Below, piece by piece: positions 1 through 8,549 of a stretch of 43,195 nt of DNA; within the stretch, counting starts at the first letter, position 1; every line of letters starts with the position of its first letter. Under the pieces are notes generated by a model. That model was not told where the DNA came from. It ran no database searches and saw only the letters and a program-made list of their open reading frames with translations. A program made the position numbers and the translations under genes. Source of the stretch: Ruminococcus sp. (GTDB taxonomy: Bacteria > Bacillota > Clostridia > Oscillospirales > Ruminococcaceae); the NCBI GenBank assembly GCA_017542475.1, contig JAFXXD010000029.1:1-43195 (forward strand), given 5' to 3'.

Positions 1-249
1 AGTAGTAGTTGTTGTTGTTGTTGTGGTGGTTTTAGGGATACCGTGATAAGCGTTGTATATATCGAATACATTGAAAGGCACTTCCGTGAGAGAAGCCTCT
101 TTACTTTCAGCGCCCGATGTGCTATCATATATTACAGAGGTATCTTCAGTTCCCGCAGCAGCGCTTGTAACAGGAATAGCGACTGCGGCTGAACTCAAGG
201 CTATCGCACATGAAAGGAATACTGAAAGTAATTTTTTTGCTGATTTCAT
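1..249 (-). CDS. Secreted protein, N-terminal fragment with poly-Thr linker
   Basis: The first 83 codons are present and the gene runs off the left edge of the window. It begins with a clear signal peptide: Lys at residues 2, 5 and 6, a hydrophobic core at about 7-26, and a likely cleavage after an Ala-rich stretch near residue 32. A short acidic/polar segment follows, then a run of at least nine threonines at the window edge. The start is fixed by an AAAGGAGG ribosome binding site about 10 bases upstream. In ruminococci such Thr runs separate modules of extracellular, often cellulosomal, proteins, so a catalytic, binding or dockerin module probably lies outside the window. Function cannot be assigned. 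Confidence 0.85.
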   Translation of the reverse strand, partial: MKSAKKLLSVFLSCAIALSSAAVAIPVTSAAAGTEDTSVIYDSTSGAESKEASLTEVPFNVFDIYNAYHGIPKTTTTTTTTTT

Positions 250-281
250 GACACGTAAGCCTCCTTTGCCATAAAAGATTT

Positions 282-320
282 ACGGTCAAACAGCTAAAAC
301 TTAGCTAATTATTTGACCGT
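282..320 (-). promoter_or_regulatory. 5'-terminal mRNA stem-loop
   Basis: A perfect 9-bp inverted repeat (ACGGTCAAA at 282-290, TTTGACCGT at 312-320) encloses a second 6-bp one (AGCTAA at 292-297, TTAGCT at 301-306). The promoter at 327-355 would start transcription at about 320, so the message of the secreted protein would begin exactly with this hairpin. A stabilising 5' stem-loop or a repressor operator are both possible. Confidence 0.55.
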
Positions 321-326
321 GAGTTT

Positions 327-355
327 ATTATATCATTTTATGGCTTATATTTCAA
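327..355 (-). promoter_or_regulatory. Sigma-A-type promoter of the truncated secreted gene
   Basis: On the minus strand a TTGAAA -35 box (350-355) is followed after 17 bases by a consensus TATAAT -10 box (327-332). The leader to the ATG at 249 would be about 70 bases long. Confidence 0.7.
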
Positions 356-535
356 CCCTTTCGGGACATTTTTACATCTCGGACACAAAATATTGTAGAA
401 ACAAAACTAAACAAGAAACGATTATTTGTGCACATTAACAAATAGCTGATATTATGTTTCCATATTATCAGACACACGAACCGATTAATTTTCGCACATA
501 ATTTAAGAAAAATTTTCTCATTGTGGGAGGTCAGA

Positions 536-1483
536 ATGAAGGAATTTACGATAAATACAAACGACAGTGGACAGAGAATAGACAAATTCCTGTCGAAGGC
601 GATGCCCGACCTGCCTAAGAGTATGATGTACAGGCTCATACGCAGGAAGGACATCAAGATAAACGGCAAGCGCTGCGAGAATTCGGCTATTCTATGCGAA
701 GGAGACATAGTCCGCGTATATGTGAAGGACGATGTTGCGGCTGCAAAGACGCACGATGTTTCATTTAAGCAGTCATCTGACGATTTACAGATCGTATATG
801 AAGACTCCAATATACTTGTAGTATTCAAGCCCGTCGGAGTTGACTCCCATTCCAACAGCACATCGTCTGCTGACACCCTCATCGATCGCGTGAAGAAGTA
901 CCTGTGGCAGAAGGGCGAGTACGTCCCCGAGGAGGAGAGCTCCTTCGCACCAGCATTATGCAGCCGCCTCGACCGCAACACAGCAGGACTTGTCACCGCC
1001 GCAAAGAATGCGGCGGCTCTGCGCGAGGTCAATGCCGCGATACAGAGCGGCTCGCTGCACAAGATATACCGCTGTGTCACGGTATCGGCGCCGCCGTCAA
1101 CAGAGGCTGTCGCGACCGCATACCACTGCAAGGACGAGGACAGGAACATCGTCCGTATATCGGACACACCCGCCGACGGCTACCGCGAGATACGCACAGG
1201 TTGGCGAACCATAGCCGAAAAGAACGGCTTGTATCTGCTTGAGGTCACGCTGTACACCGGACGCACCCATCAGATACGAGCCCACCTCGCACATCTCGGA
1301 GCTCCGCTGCTCGGCGACGGCAAATACGGCGATATCCGCTCAAACAAGCGATACGGCGTGTTCCGTCAGCAGCTCTGCGCCTATGCGCTTGAATTCAGCC
1401 TTCCCGAGGATTCGCCGCTCGTATATCTCAACGGCAAGCGGATAACAGCTCCCGAGCCCGAATTCGAGAAGCGATTTCGCTGA
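536..1483 (+). CDS. RluA-family RNA pseudouridine synthase
   Basis: This 315-residue protein converts specific uridines in rRNA (or tRNA) to pseudouridine. It has an N-terminal S4 RNA-binding domain (about residues 12-62) and an RluA-type catalytic domain. The family motif reads C-S-R-L-D-R-N-T-A-G at about 142-151, with the catalytic aspartate at residue 146, and an R-T-H-Q-I-R motif lies further on. The ATG at 536 is preferred over an in-frame TTG at 521 because GGGAGG sits seven bases before it. The gene stands alone. A weak promoter (TTGTGC at 426-431, TATTAT at 450-455, 18-base spacer) is possible. The exact target base cannot be read from the sequence; RluC/RluD-like is the likely subgroup. 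Confidence 0.9.
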   Translation: MKEFTINTNDSGQRIDKFLSKAMPDLPKSMMYRLIRRKDIKINGKRCENSAILCEGDIVRVYVKDDVAAAKTHDVSFKQSSDDLQIVYEDSNILVVFKPVGVDSHSNSTSSADTLIDRVKKYLWQKGEYVPEEESSFAPALCSRLDRNTAGLVTAAKNAAALREVNAAIQSGSLHKIYRCVTVSAPPSTEAVATAYHCKDEDRNIVRISDTPADGYREIRTGWRTIAEKNGLYLLEVTLYTGRTHQIRAHLAHLGAPLLGDGKYGDIRSNKRYGVFRQQLCAYALEFSLPEDSPLVYLNGKRITAPEPEFEKRFR

Positions 1484-1499
1484 AATTCCATTAAATGTA

Positions 1500-1529
1500 T
1501 TGACTTTTCAGCAAAAACGGATATATAAT
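1500..1529 (+). promoter_or_regulatory. Promoter of rubrerythrin
   Basis: TTGACT (1500-1505) and TATAAT (1524-1529) are separated by 18 bases, just after the stop of the pseudouridine synthase gene. No PerR-like palindrome was recognised. Confidence 0.6.
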
Positions 1530-1573
1530 AGTATCAACGGCATATGCCGAATAAATGAAACGGAGTGAATAAT

Positions 1574-2113
1574 ATGGCTAACCGCTACTCGGGAACACAG
1601 ACAGAAAAGAATCTTCTTGCTGCATTTGCAGGAGAATCCGAGGCAAGGAACAAGTATACCTTCTTTGCGTCGAAGGCTAAGAAGGAGGGCTTTGAGCAGA
1701 TATCCGCTCTCTTCACAAAGACAGCCGACAACGAGAAGGAGCACGCGAAGATGTGGTTCAAGGAGCTTGAGGGCATTGGCACCACAGCCGAGAACCTTGG
1801 TGCTGCCGCCGACGGCGAGAACTACGAATGGACAGATATGTACGAGGGCTTCGCAAAGACAGCCGAGGAGGAGGGCTTCCCCGAGCTCGCAGCTAAATTC
1901 AGGCAGGTCGGCGAGATAGAGAAGCACCATGAGGAGCGTTACCGCGCACTTCTGAAGAACGTCGAGATGCAGCAGGTATTCGAGAAGAGCGAGGTCAAGG
2001 TGTGGGAGTGCCGCAACTGCGGTCACATCGTAGTGGGAACAAAGGCTCCCGATGTCTGTCCCGTCTGTGCTCATCCTCAGTCCTATTTCGAGCTGCACGC
2101 CGAAAACTACTGA
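1574..2113 (+). CDS. rbr: Rubrerythrin
   Basis: This 179-residue non-haem iron protein reduces hydrogen peroxide in the cytoplasm of anaerobes. The N-terminal ferritin-like four-helix domain carries the diiron glutamates (for example in the G-E-S-E-A-R motif near 20-25 and the E-K-E-H motif near 54-57). The C-terminal rubredoxin-like domain has Cys146, Cys149, Cys162 and Cys165 in two CxxC pairs. Length and domain order are normal for the family. The ATG at 1574 follows GGAG by eight bases; an in-frame GTG at 1565 lacks such spacing. It has its own promoter, and no obvious terminator separates it from the next promoter. Confidence 0.97.
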   Translation: MANRYSGTQTEKNLLAAFAGESEARNKYTFFASKAKKEGFEQISALFTKTADNEKEHAKMWFKELEGIGTTAENLGAAADGENYEWTDMYEGFAKTAEEEGFPELAAKFRQVGEIEKHHEERYRALLKNVEMQQVFEKSEVKVWECRNCGHIVVGTKAPDVCPVCAHPQSYFELHAENY

Positions 2114-2115
2114 TA

Positions 2116-2144
2116 TTGACATTTCCCGACATATATGCTATAAT
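2116..2144 (+). promoter_or_regulatory. Consensus promoter of the zinc-ribbon/TM2 pair
   Basis: A perfect TTGACA (2116-2121), 17-base spacer and TATAAT (2139-2144) with an upstream TG. A 7-bp hairpin (GCTCCGC 2162-2168, GCGGAGC 2175-2181) lies in the leader just before the ribosome binding site. Both -10/-35 boxes match consensus, so expression is probably strong and constitutive. Confidence 0.8.
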
Positions 2145-2206
2145 ACCTTATAGTCCTTGTTGCTCCGCTCAACGGCGGAGCATCGGACATAAAGGAGGAA
2201 ATAAAT

Positions 2207-2653
2207 ATGTATTGTAAAAACTGCGGAAGCGCTGTTGAAATGGGCGCAGCCATATGCACCAACTGCGGTGTGCCTGTAGGACAGGGAACGAATTACTGCG
2301 GCAACTGCGGTACCGAGCTCCAGCCCGGAGCTGCTGTATGTATGGCTTGCGGCTTTGCGGCAAATACGACAGTCAAGGCTGCTCCTGTGCCAGGTGCAAA
2401 GTCTAAGATGGCGGCAGGTCTGCTCGGAATTTTCCTCGGCGGCTGGGGAGTACATAACTTCTATCTCGGCTATACAGGCAAGGCGGTTGCGCAGCTCTGC
2501 ATCACTATCGGAGCGATAATCCTTTCCGCTCTTACCTGCGGATTTGCAACTCCTCTCGCACTTATTTCACCTATTTGGGCGCTTGTTGAGGGCATAATGA
2601 TACTCACGGGCAGCATTAACACGGACGCCGACGGCGTACCGCTCACCGACTGA
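2207..2653 (+). CDS. Zinc-ribbon and TM2 domain membrane protein (copy 1)
   Basis: This 148-residue protein has two zinc-ribbon-like knuckles built from CxxC pairs (Cys3/Cys6 with Cys18/Cys21, then a second set at about 30-50). A TM2 domain with two membrane helices follows (about residues 65-135), including the typical Gly-rich F-L-G-G-W-G-V-H-N-F-Y-L-G-Y motif. TM2 proteins are widespread and their molecular role is unclear; the cytosolic ribbon suggests protein or nucleic acid interaction at the membrane. AAAGGAGG precedes the ATG. The gene after it, 21 bases downstream, is a paralogue and is co-transcribed. Confidence 0.9.
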   Translation: MYCKNCGSAVEMGAAICTNCGVPVGQGTNYCGNCGTELQPGAAVCMACGFAANTTVKAAPVPGAKSKMAAGLLGIFLGGWGVHNFYLGYTGKAVAQLCITIGAIILSALTCGFATPLALISPIWALVEGIMILTGSINTDADGVPLTD

Positions 2654-2674
2654 TAATTTTTTGGAGGGATAAAT

Positions 2675-3091
2675 ATGTATTGTAAGAATTGCGGCAGCGC
2701 GGTTGAACAGGGCGCTGCGATATGCACCAACTGCGGAGTACCCGTAGGACAGGGCGGAAACTACTGCGCTAACTGCGGTAATCAGGTACAGCCGGGAGCT
2801 GCTGTATGTATGGCTTGCGGCTTTGCGACGAACTCGGCGGTCAAGGCACCTGCTATGCCCGGTGCAAAGTCGAAGATGGCAGCAGGACTGCTCGGAATCT
2901 TCCTCGGAGCATTCGGTGTACATAACTTCTACCTTGGCTACACGGGCAAGGCAGTAGCTCAGCTGCTTATCACCGTACTCAGCTGCTTTATGCTCAGCGA
3001 GGTAAGTGCTATATGGGGACTTATCGAGGGCATAATGATACTCTGCGGCAACATCAACACCGATGCAGACGGCAATCAGCTTGCAGACTGA
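2675..3091 (+). CDS. Zinc-ribbon and TM2 domain membrane protein (copy 2)
   Basis: This 138-residue paralogue of the preceding gene clearly arose by tandem duplication. The first 20 or so residues and the TM2 core are nearly identical, while the end of the second helix region has diverged and is ten residues shorter. Both CxxC ribbon sets are kept (Cys3/Cys6, Cys18/Cys21 and the second set near 30-50). GGAGG precedes the ATG. A strong terminator follows at 3111-3147. The two proteins may form a hetero-oligomer, but nothing in the sequence proves this. Confidence 0.9.
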   Translation: MYCKNCGSAVEQGAAICTNCGVPVGQGGNYCANCGNQVQPGAAVCMACGFATNSAVKAPAMPGAKSKMAAGLLGIFLGAFGVHNFYLGYTGKAVAQLLITVLSCFMLSEVSAIWGLIEGIMILCGNINTDADGNQLAD

Positions 3092-3110
3092 TAACTGAAT
3101 AACAACGCGA

Positions 3111-3147
3111 AAAGACCGCTTGACTGAAAACAAGCGGTCTTTTCTTT
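3111..3147. terminator. Bidirectional intrinsic terminator
   Basis: A 12-bp stem (AAAGACCGCTTG 3111-3122 with its complement at 3131-3142) is flanked by T-rich runs on both strands. It serves the TM2 pair and the convergent htrA gene. Confidence 0.85.
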
Positions 3148-3175
3148 ATACAGTAAGGAGAATAGAGATATGCGT

Positions 3176-4573
3176 TTATTCGGCAGCCTCGGTAGTTTCG
3201 GTGCTGCTCTTTTTGCCTGCCTTATCGGCATTGGCGTCCTGCAGCGTCACGCGGACATCAATATCGGTGTTGCTGCGGCTTATTTTCAGCGTGATGGTAT
3301 CTCCCGCCTTGTACTTGTTCTTGATCTTGTTGAGGTCGTCGATCGAAGTAACAGCCTCGTCCTCGATACCGATGATAACGTCGCCCTCCTTGATACCCGC
3401 GAGCTCAGCGGCGCTTCCCTCCGATACGGAGCGGACAAGCACGCCCATAGGAAGTCCGAGGTAGCTCGAATAGGACTCGGTTATATCCACACCGCTGATA
3501 CCTATCTGCGGTCTGCCTGTCACGTAGCCGTTGTATACGAGCTCGTCAACGATATTCTTTGCTTCATTGATCGGGATAGCGAAACCGAGACCCTCAACGC
3601 TTGCCGAGCCGTAGCTTGACGACATCTTCGCCGAGTTGATACCGATGACCTGACCGCAGCTGTTGAGCAGCGGACCGCCCGAGTTGCCCTCGTTGATGGC
3701 GGCGTCGGTCTGGATAAGGGTCATATTCTTCTCGTTGATAGCTATCTGACGGTTCAGAGCCGAAACGATACCGCTTGTGACCGAGCCGAAGAGGTCGAAG
3801 CCGAGCGGGTTGCCGACTGCAATAACGAGCTCGCCCACACGGAGCTCATCGCTGTTGCCGAAGGTAGCGGGAGTAAGTCCCGAAGCGTCTATCTTGAGCA
3901 CAGCGATGTCAGTTTCAGTGTCGTAAGCGATTATCTTTGCGTCGTTCTTGGACTGGTCGCTGAACTGCACATATACCTTTACAGCCTCACCCGCATTGTA
4001 TTCCTCGTCGTAGATGACGTGTGCATTTGTGACAATGTAGCCGTCGTCTGTCATAACGATTCCCGTACCCGTAGCAACAGCCTTGCGCGTTCTTGTCTCG
4101 GACTGGAAACCGCCCCAGCCCCAAGTTGTATAGGGCTCGTTTATCTCGAACGTCGAGGATACGCCGACAACAGACGGCATTATCTCGTCAACGATGTCGG
4201 GGAGCTGCTTTGCGTCAGTGCGCGAAGCTATATCGAAGAGGCTCGGGAGGTTTTGCGGAGGAGGGGACGAGGGGAGAGTTCCCTGCTTCACAGCCGCGGC
4301 TATTTCCTTCGGCATCTCGGGAACAACGACATTTTCGTCCTCTTCCGTGACCTGTATCTTGCTGTCGTCGAAGAATTTATACACCTGCACAGAGCCCGCT
4401 CCCACGAGAACGAGCGAGAGCGCGAACGCGAGCACCTTCAGAGCAGTATGGGAAGACTTCTTCTTTATCGGCTTATTTTCGGGCGCGGCAGACGGAGCGT
4501 CATAGTAGCTGAACGAGCCGTTCTCCGACTGCGGCATATTGTTACCGTTATTATCGCTGTAAAATTCAGACAT
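3176..4573 (-). CDS. htrA: HtrA/DegP-like membrane-anchored serine protease
   Basis: This 465-residue quality-control protease acts on misfolded proteins outside the membrane. A polar N-terminal tail (1-42) is followed by one membrane helix (about 43-65), a trypsin-like domain with the catalytic triad His185, Asp222 and Ser298 (in G-N-S-G-G), and a single C-terminal PDZ domain (about 350-445) for substrate recognition. This matches the HtrA layout of low-GC Gram-positives. The start is chosen from GAGG nine bases upstream; another ATG five bases earlier is out of frame. A TATACT box lies just upstream but no good -35 was found. It is convergent with the TM2 pair. Confidence 0.95.
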   Translation of the reverse strand: MSEFYSDNNGNNMPQSENGSFSYYDAPSAAPENKPIKKKSSHTALKVLAFALSLVLVGAGSVQVYKFFDDSKIQVTEEDENVVVPEMPKEIAAAVKQGTLPSSPPPQNLPSLFDIASRTDAKQLPDIVDEIMPSVVGVSSTFEINEPYTTWGWGGFQSETRTRKAVATGTGIVMTDDGYIVTNAHVIYDEEYNAGEAVKVYVQFSDQSKNDAKIIAYDTETDIAVLKIDASGLTPATFGNSDELRVGELVIAVGNPLGFDLFGSVTSGIVSALNRQIAINEKNMTLIQTDAAINEGNSGGPLLNSCGQVIGINSAKMSSSYGSASVEGLGFAIPINEAKNIVDELVYNGYVTGRPQIGISGVDITESYSSYLGLPMGVLVRSVSEGSAAELAGIKEGDVIIGIEDEAVTSIDDLNKIKNKYKAGDTITLKISRSNTDIDVRVTLQDANADKAGKKSSTETTEAAE

Positions 4574-4697
4574 TGCATTTTACCTCACAACAATAGTATA
4601 ATAGTAGGCTTACCGCCTAAGCATATTTTTATTCACTATACTTATTATAAAGCTGTATGTGATAATAATATGATAGCATATAGAAAAAATAATGTAT

Positions 4698-4729
4698 GAA
4701 AAAATCCCGCAGGATTGTTCCTGCGGGAT
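4698..4729 (-). terminator. Intrinsic terminator of the LtaS-thioesterase operon
   Basis: A perfect 11-bp GC-rich stem (4704-4714 and 4719-4729) with a 4-base loop, followed on the minus strand by six T residues. Confidence 0.9.
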
Positions 4730-4733
4730 AGTT

Positions 4734-5126
4734 TTATTTCAGTTTGGCTTTAGTTTTTTCGAGGAACCTGCCGCCGTACACAAGGAAGCGCTTGTGCGTA
4801 CCCTTGCCGATAAGTCCTGCACCGTCGGAGGCAGTCACCTCGAACGTGAACTCGCGGCCGTTTACCTCGGTGAGGACAGCCTCAGCGGTAACCTCCATAC
4901 CCTCGGGAGTAGCCGACAGGTGCTGAACGTCGAGAGCCGTACCTACGGTAGTCTCGTCCCCTTCGAGGCAGTCCGCGAGCGCATTGCAGGCGGCATTTTC
5001 CATAAGTGCTATCATAGCGGGAGTAGCGAACACGTCAAGGCAGCCGCTTCCCATAGAGGATGCGAGATTGCCTTTTTCAGCCTTGGCTGATGCTGTACCC
5101 CTGATACCTTCTTTAACTTCTTTCAT
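4734..5126 (-). CDS. FlK-like hotdog-fold acyl-CoA thioesterase
   Basis: This 130-residue hotdog-fold protein resembles fluoroacetyl-CoA thioesterase FlK and its many uncharacterised relatives. The FlK catalytic triad Thr42/Glu50/His76 is matched in identity and spacing by Thr35, Glu43 and His69, the last within a V-Q-H-L-S-A-T-P motif. The C-terminal strand contains the G-K-G-T-H-K-R-F motif typical of the family. Fluoroacetyl-CoA is not expected to be the natural substrate here; a small or toxic acyl-CoA or acyl-ACP is more likely. The ATG overlaps the stop of the LtaS-like gene by four bases, so the two are translationally coupled. Confidence 0.85.
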   Translation of the reverse strand: MKEVKEGIRGTASAKAEKGNLASSMGSGCLDVFATPAMIALMENAACNALADCLEGDETTVGTALDVQHLSATPEGMEVTAEAVLTEVNGREFTFEVTASDGAGLIGKGTHKRFLVYGGRFLEKTKAKLK

Positions 5127-7000
5127 TCCTGTGCTCCTTTATGCGACTCGAACGCCTCGCTCGGTATCGGGCAGGGCGAGTATACGTCGCCGATAACTCT
5201 GTCATATGTGAGAACGTCGAGCTCCTCGTTGTCGGGAGTGCCGTCATTGTAGTCAACGGAGTAAACGGGAACGGTCTCCATAAAGCCGTTCATCTTCTCG
5301 ATGAATTCATCGTGCGGAGCGCCGATGATGTCGATGAGGACATAGGGCATATAGAAGAAGGAAACGGGATTCTCGGGAACGCAGCTGTAGTCAGCGCCGT
5401 AGTTGTCCCAGATGAAGTATTCCTGCTCATAGAGGATACTGCAATTCGAGCCGTTGAGGTCGAGCTGATTGTAAACGCTCGTCTCGCCTCTCATAGAGGG
5501 GAAGTGGTCGCCTACGAAGAAAACGAGAGTAGGCTCGTCGAGCTGCTTGAGCTCGTCGAGGAATACTGTCAGTCCTTCATTGGAGTGCTGAATCCACTGG
5601 AGGTAGTTACCGAGCTCGTCGTCGGGATCCTCGCCCTGATCGTAGGGCTGGTGGTTCTGCATCGTAGTGGTATGTATGTATATAGGCTCGTCGGTAGTTT
5701 TTACGAGGTCATAGAGCTGGTCGTATACGGTCTTGTCGTCAACGTATGTGCCGTAGTGCTCAACAGGAACAGTGAAATCGGTAACGTTGTCGATGTCGTC
5801 GTGGAATATCATTTCATCGAAGCCGAACTGGTCATAGATACGGTTCCTGCTGTAGAATGAGCCGAGGAAGGGGTGAACGTAAGCGGTCTTGTAGCCCCAG
5901 CTCTTGTAGTACTGCGCGAGAGCGGGCTGCTCGCGCTCTGCGAGGACTCTCTGCGGCATATTCGGAGCATTGATACCTCTTACAGGCAGACCGAACAGAA
6001 GCTCGAATTCCGAGCGGACAGTATAGCTCGCATAGGTAGGAGTGATAGCCGTTCCTGCATAGCCCTCGGAGCGAGCCTTATCGAAGCCCTCGTAGTATTT
6101 GTCGTCGATACCGAGCTCGTCGAACACGCGGAAATCTGCGTAGGATTCGCTCATAATAACGATAACGTTGGGCTGGATTCCGTCCTTGAAGCCTGCCGCA
6201 TTAGCGACCTGAACATCGTCTGTGATGTTGTCAACGAGCTCCGCGCCGTAGTTCTCGGGCACGGAAAGCCTGTTGGAATAGCTTTCGGAAGCCGTTTCGA
6301 CGAGGAAGGCGAGGAAGCTGTTGTTGTCGAACTTCTCATTTAGCAGAAAAGCGTTCGTAGCCGCCGTTGTATCGAGCTTGAAGAGCTTGTATACGGGGTT
6401 ATAGAAGGAGGGCACGATTATCATACCCGTGCAGAGTATCGCGCACACTATGCCCGCAGTCGCTCTCTTGAACGGAACATGGTGCGGGAGAACAGGGTTG
6501 AAGTGGAATATCAGCAGCACCACCGCGACAACGATAGCGCAGTAGATTATGAGCGCGGGAGTTATCCTGATATACGCGAAGGATTTGAGGCTTTTCGCAC
6601 TTCTGATGAGCTTCATATCCGAGAGGATGAGGTGGTTTCCGTTAGTGCCGTACTTGAAGAGCTCGGTGATACTGAGCGCCATAAACACGAAGCTCTGAAT
6701 CGCTGCGGCGACCCAGCCCTTTCGGAATGCGGCGAGCAGCAGGATGAAGATTATACCGGCGGCTGTCACATCGAAGAGTATGACCGACGGACGCTCAACG
6801 AGGAACTTCCCGAAAGCGGTGACCTTCTTGAACTGGTTTATCTCCGCCATAAAGGTAATGAACACGGGGTAGAGTATTAACAGTGCAAGGTTGAGCCACT
6901 TGTACTTCTCGGTGTTTTCTTCTCGCAGAGCATTGTAACTCTTAGCCCACTTGAAATAGTCTTTTTTGGTTGTTTTGTTTGCCTTCAGTGTTTCAGTCAT
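5123..7000 (-). CDS. LtaS-like phosphoglycerol transferase (sulfatase superfamily)
   Basis: This 625-residue membrane enzyme most likely builds polyglycerol-phosphate (lipoteichoic acid-like polymer) or transfers phosphoglycerol onto an envelope glycan, outside the membrane. About five helices occupy residues 33-200. An alkaline-phosphatase-fold catalytic domain follows, with metal and nucleophile residues readable as Glu285 (M-S-E-S), Thr327 (Y-T-V-R-S-E-F-E), His450 and Asp498-His499 (G-D-H-F-P). The Y-S-R-N-R-I-Y-D motif near 383-390 corresponds to the glycerol-phosphate-binding region of LtaS. The ATG has a GGAGG site eight bases upstream. It is the first gene of a two-gene operon; a weak promoter is possible within 7090-7125. 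The exact polymer cannot be decided. Confidence 0.9.
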   Translation of the reverse strand: MTETLKANKTTKKDYFKWAKSYNALREENTEKYKWLNLALLILYPVFITFMAEINQFKKVTAFGKFLVERPSVILFDVTAAGIIFILLLAAFRKGWVAAAIQSFVFMALSITELFKYGTNGNHLILSDMKLIRSAKSLKSFAYIRITPALIIYCAIVVAVVLLIFHFNPVLPHHVPFKRATAGIVCAILCTGMIIVPSFYNPVYKLFKLDTTAATNAFLLNEKFDNNSFLAFLVETASESYSNRLSVPENYGAELVDNITDDVQVANAAGFKDGIQPNVIVIMSESYADFRVFDELGIDDKYYEGFDKARSEGYAGTAITPTYASYTVRSEFELLFGLPVRGINAPNMPQRVLAEREQPALAQYYKSWGYKTAYVHPFLGSFYSRNRIYDQFGFDEMIFHDDIDNVTDFTVPVEHYGTYVDDKTVYDQLYDLVKTTDEPIYIHTTTMQNHQPYDQGEDPDDELGNYLQWIQHSNEGLTVFLDELKQLDEPTLVFFVGDHFPSMRGETSVYNQLDLNGSNCSILYEQEYFIWDNYGADYSCVPENPVSFFYMPYVLIDIIGAPHDEFIEKMNGFMETVPVYSVDYNDGTPDNEELDVLTYDRVIGDVYSPCPIPSEAFESHKGAQE

Positions 7001-7217
7001 TTACTTTCCTCCGTTTGAAACAGGAAAAATGTGTCTATATGTTGTATGGTAAGCCGAAAAACAGCATAAATATAGAGTTTTGTATAGCATAATGATATCA
7101 TATCGGAAATGAAGATTCAAGGGAAATTTCAAAATATCATAATTCTGTCATTATTTTCGGCGTTTTAGTAATAGTGTATGGAAACGGTATATTTGATTTG
7201 TGCAAACTGCATATCGA
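7001..7217. other. Gene-free spacer
   Basis: A 217-base A/T-rich stretch between the HD hydrolase stop and the LtaS-like gene. It must hold the latter's promoter; the best minus-strand candidate is TTGAAT, 17 bases, TATCAT. No clear terminator for the HD gene, RNA or repeat was found. Confidence 0.5.
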
Positions 7218-7802
7218 TTATTTGAGCCAGCCTTTACTTTCGGCGTCGTTGATTATGTCGAGTATGACCTCGGCGAGCTCGTCCGATACGTCTAAATACT
7301 GCGAATTACGCGCGAGCACCTGCTCCCTGCGGATACCGTGCTCCTGCCACGAGACACCGCCCTTGGTGTAGTTGAGCAGCAGCGGCTGTATGCGGTCGAG
7401 CACAGCCGCGAATCTCGCGTCTGCCGTCTCCGAGTCCTCGAATTCGCGCCACAGAGCGTAGAATTCGTCTCGCTGGTCGTCGGGCAGTAGCCCGAATATA
7501 CGCTGAGCCGCCTTTTCCTCGCGTTCAGCCTTGGATTTGTAGCCCTCGCTGTCGTAGCAGTAGGTATCGCCTGCGTCTATCTCCACAACGTCGTGGAGGA
7601 GCACCATTTTCATCACGTGCAGGACGTCAACGGGCTCCTTCGAGTATTCGGCGAGCATAAACGCGAGAATGGCGAGGTGCCACGAATGTTCGGCGTCGTT
7701 TTCCTTCCTGTCCTCGTGGAGCACGTAGGTCTGCCTGTAGAGATTCTTCATCTTGTCGAGCTCGAGGATAAAATCGAGCTGTTTTCTCAGTCTGTTGTCC
7801 AT
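7218..7802 (-). CDS. HD-domain phosphohydrolase (HDDC2/YfbR-like nucleotidase)
   Basis: This 194-residue protein belongs to the HD superfamily branch related to human HDDC2 and bacterial YfbR, which dephosphorylate (deoxy)nucleoside monophosphates. The metal ligands are visible: His39 in A-E-H-S-W-H, His70-Asp71 in L-L-H-D, and Asp136 in L-D-R-I-Q-P, together with the family's E-I-D-A-G-D-T motif at 74-80. The length is typical. It starts nine bases after the SDR stop, with GAGGTGAT as ribosome binding site, so both form an operon. A housekeeping nucleotide-pool role is likely; the substrate is inferred from the family only. Confidence 0.88.
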   Translation of the reverse strand: MDNRLRKQLDFILELDKMKNLYRQTYVLHEDRKENDAEHSWHLAILAFMLAEYSKEPVDVLHVMKMVLLHDVVEIDAGDTYCYDSEGYKSKAEREEKAAQRIFGLLPDDQRDEFYALWREFEDSETADARFAAVLDRIQPLLLNYTKGGVSWQEHGIRREQVLARNSQYLDVSDELAEVILDIINDAESKGWLK

Positions 7803-7811
7803 ATCATCACC

Positions 7812-8519
7812 TCATATCACCATTCCGCCGTTGACGGCGAGAACCTGTCCCGTGATGTACTCAGCCTGCTCCGAGACGAGGAAAGCCACGGCGTCTGCGA
7901 CGTGCCGCGGCTCGCCAAATATTCCGAGCGGTATGTCATCACGTATGAGCTCAAGGTCTTCCTGCGAGAAGCGCGAGTTCATCTCCGTCATTATAAATCC
8001 CGGGGAAACGCAGTTCACTCTTATCCCCGATGGAGCGACCTCCTTCGCGAGTGCCTTGGTGAAGCCGATAATACCCGCCTTTGATGCGGAATAGTCCACC
8101 TCGCACGAAGCCCCGACCTGTCCCCACATCGAGGAGATATTGACGATACAGCCCGATTTACGGGAAATCATTCCCTTGACGAAGGTACGCGCACAGCTCA
8201 TCGCGCCGACGAGGTTTACCTCCATAATACGGCGGCTGTTCTCAGGGTGGAGACTGTCGAACAGCCCTATCTCGGACACTCCCGCGTTGTTGACGAGGAT
8301 ATCCACGTCTCCGCAGAGCTCCGCCGCCTTTTCAATATCGGCAGGGGAGGTGACATCGAGCTTGACAGCTTTTCCGCCAATTTCAGCAGCGAGAGCTTTC
8401 GCTTTCTCCTCCGAGGTCGAGTACCCGATATATACAAGGCAGCCGTCAGCGGCAAGACGTCGTGAAACAGCCGCGCCGATACCGCCTGCGCCGCCTGTTA
8501 CAAGTGCAGTTTTTGGCAT
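7812..8519 (-). CDS. Short-chain dehydrogenase/reductase (FabG/YmfI-like)
   Basis: This 235-residue NAD(P)-dependent oxidoreductase has the T-G-G-A-G-G-I-G dinucleotide-binding loop (8-15), N-N-A-G (77-80) and the catalytic Ser130, Tyr143 and Lys147. It is FabG-like, but the neighbourhood has no fatty-acid synthesis genes. Stand-alone FabG-like proteins in Firmicutes include YmfI, which finishes the modification of elongation factor P, so that role is an alternative. AGGAG precedes the ATG. Its promoter lies at 8550-8578, back to back with the exonuclease gene. Confidence 0.88.
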   Translation of the reverse strand: MPKTALVTGGAGGIGAAVSRRLAADGCLVYIGYSTSEEKAKALAAEIGGKAVKLDVTSPADIEKAAELCGDVDILVNNAGVSEIGLFDSLHPENSRRIMEVNLVGAMSCARTFVKGMISRKSGCIVNISSMWGQVGASCEVDYSASKAGIIGFTKALAKEVAPSGIRVNCVSPGFIMTEMNSRFSQEDLELIRDDIPLGIFGEPRHVADAVAFLVSEQAEYITGQVLAVNGGMVI

Positions 8520-8549
8520 AGAAATGCTCCTTTTAAAAATAATGTAATT

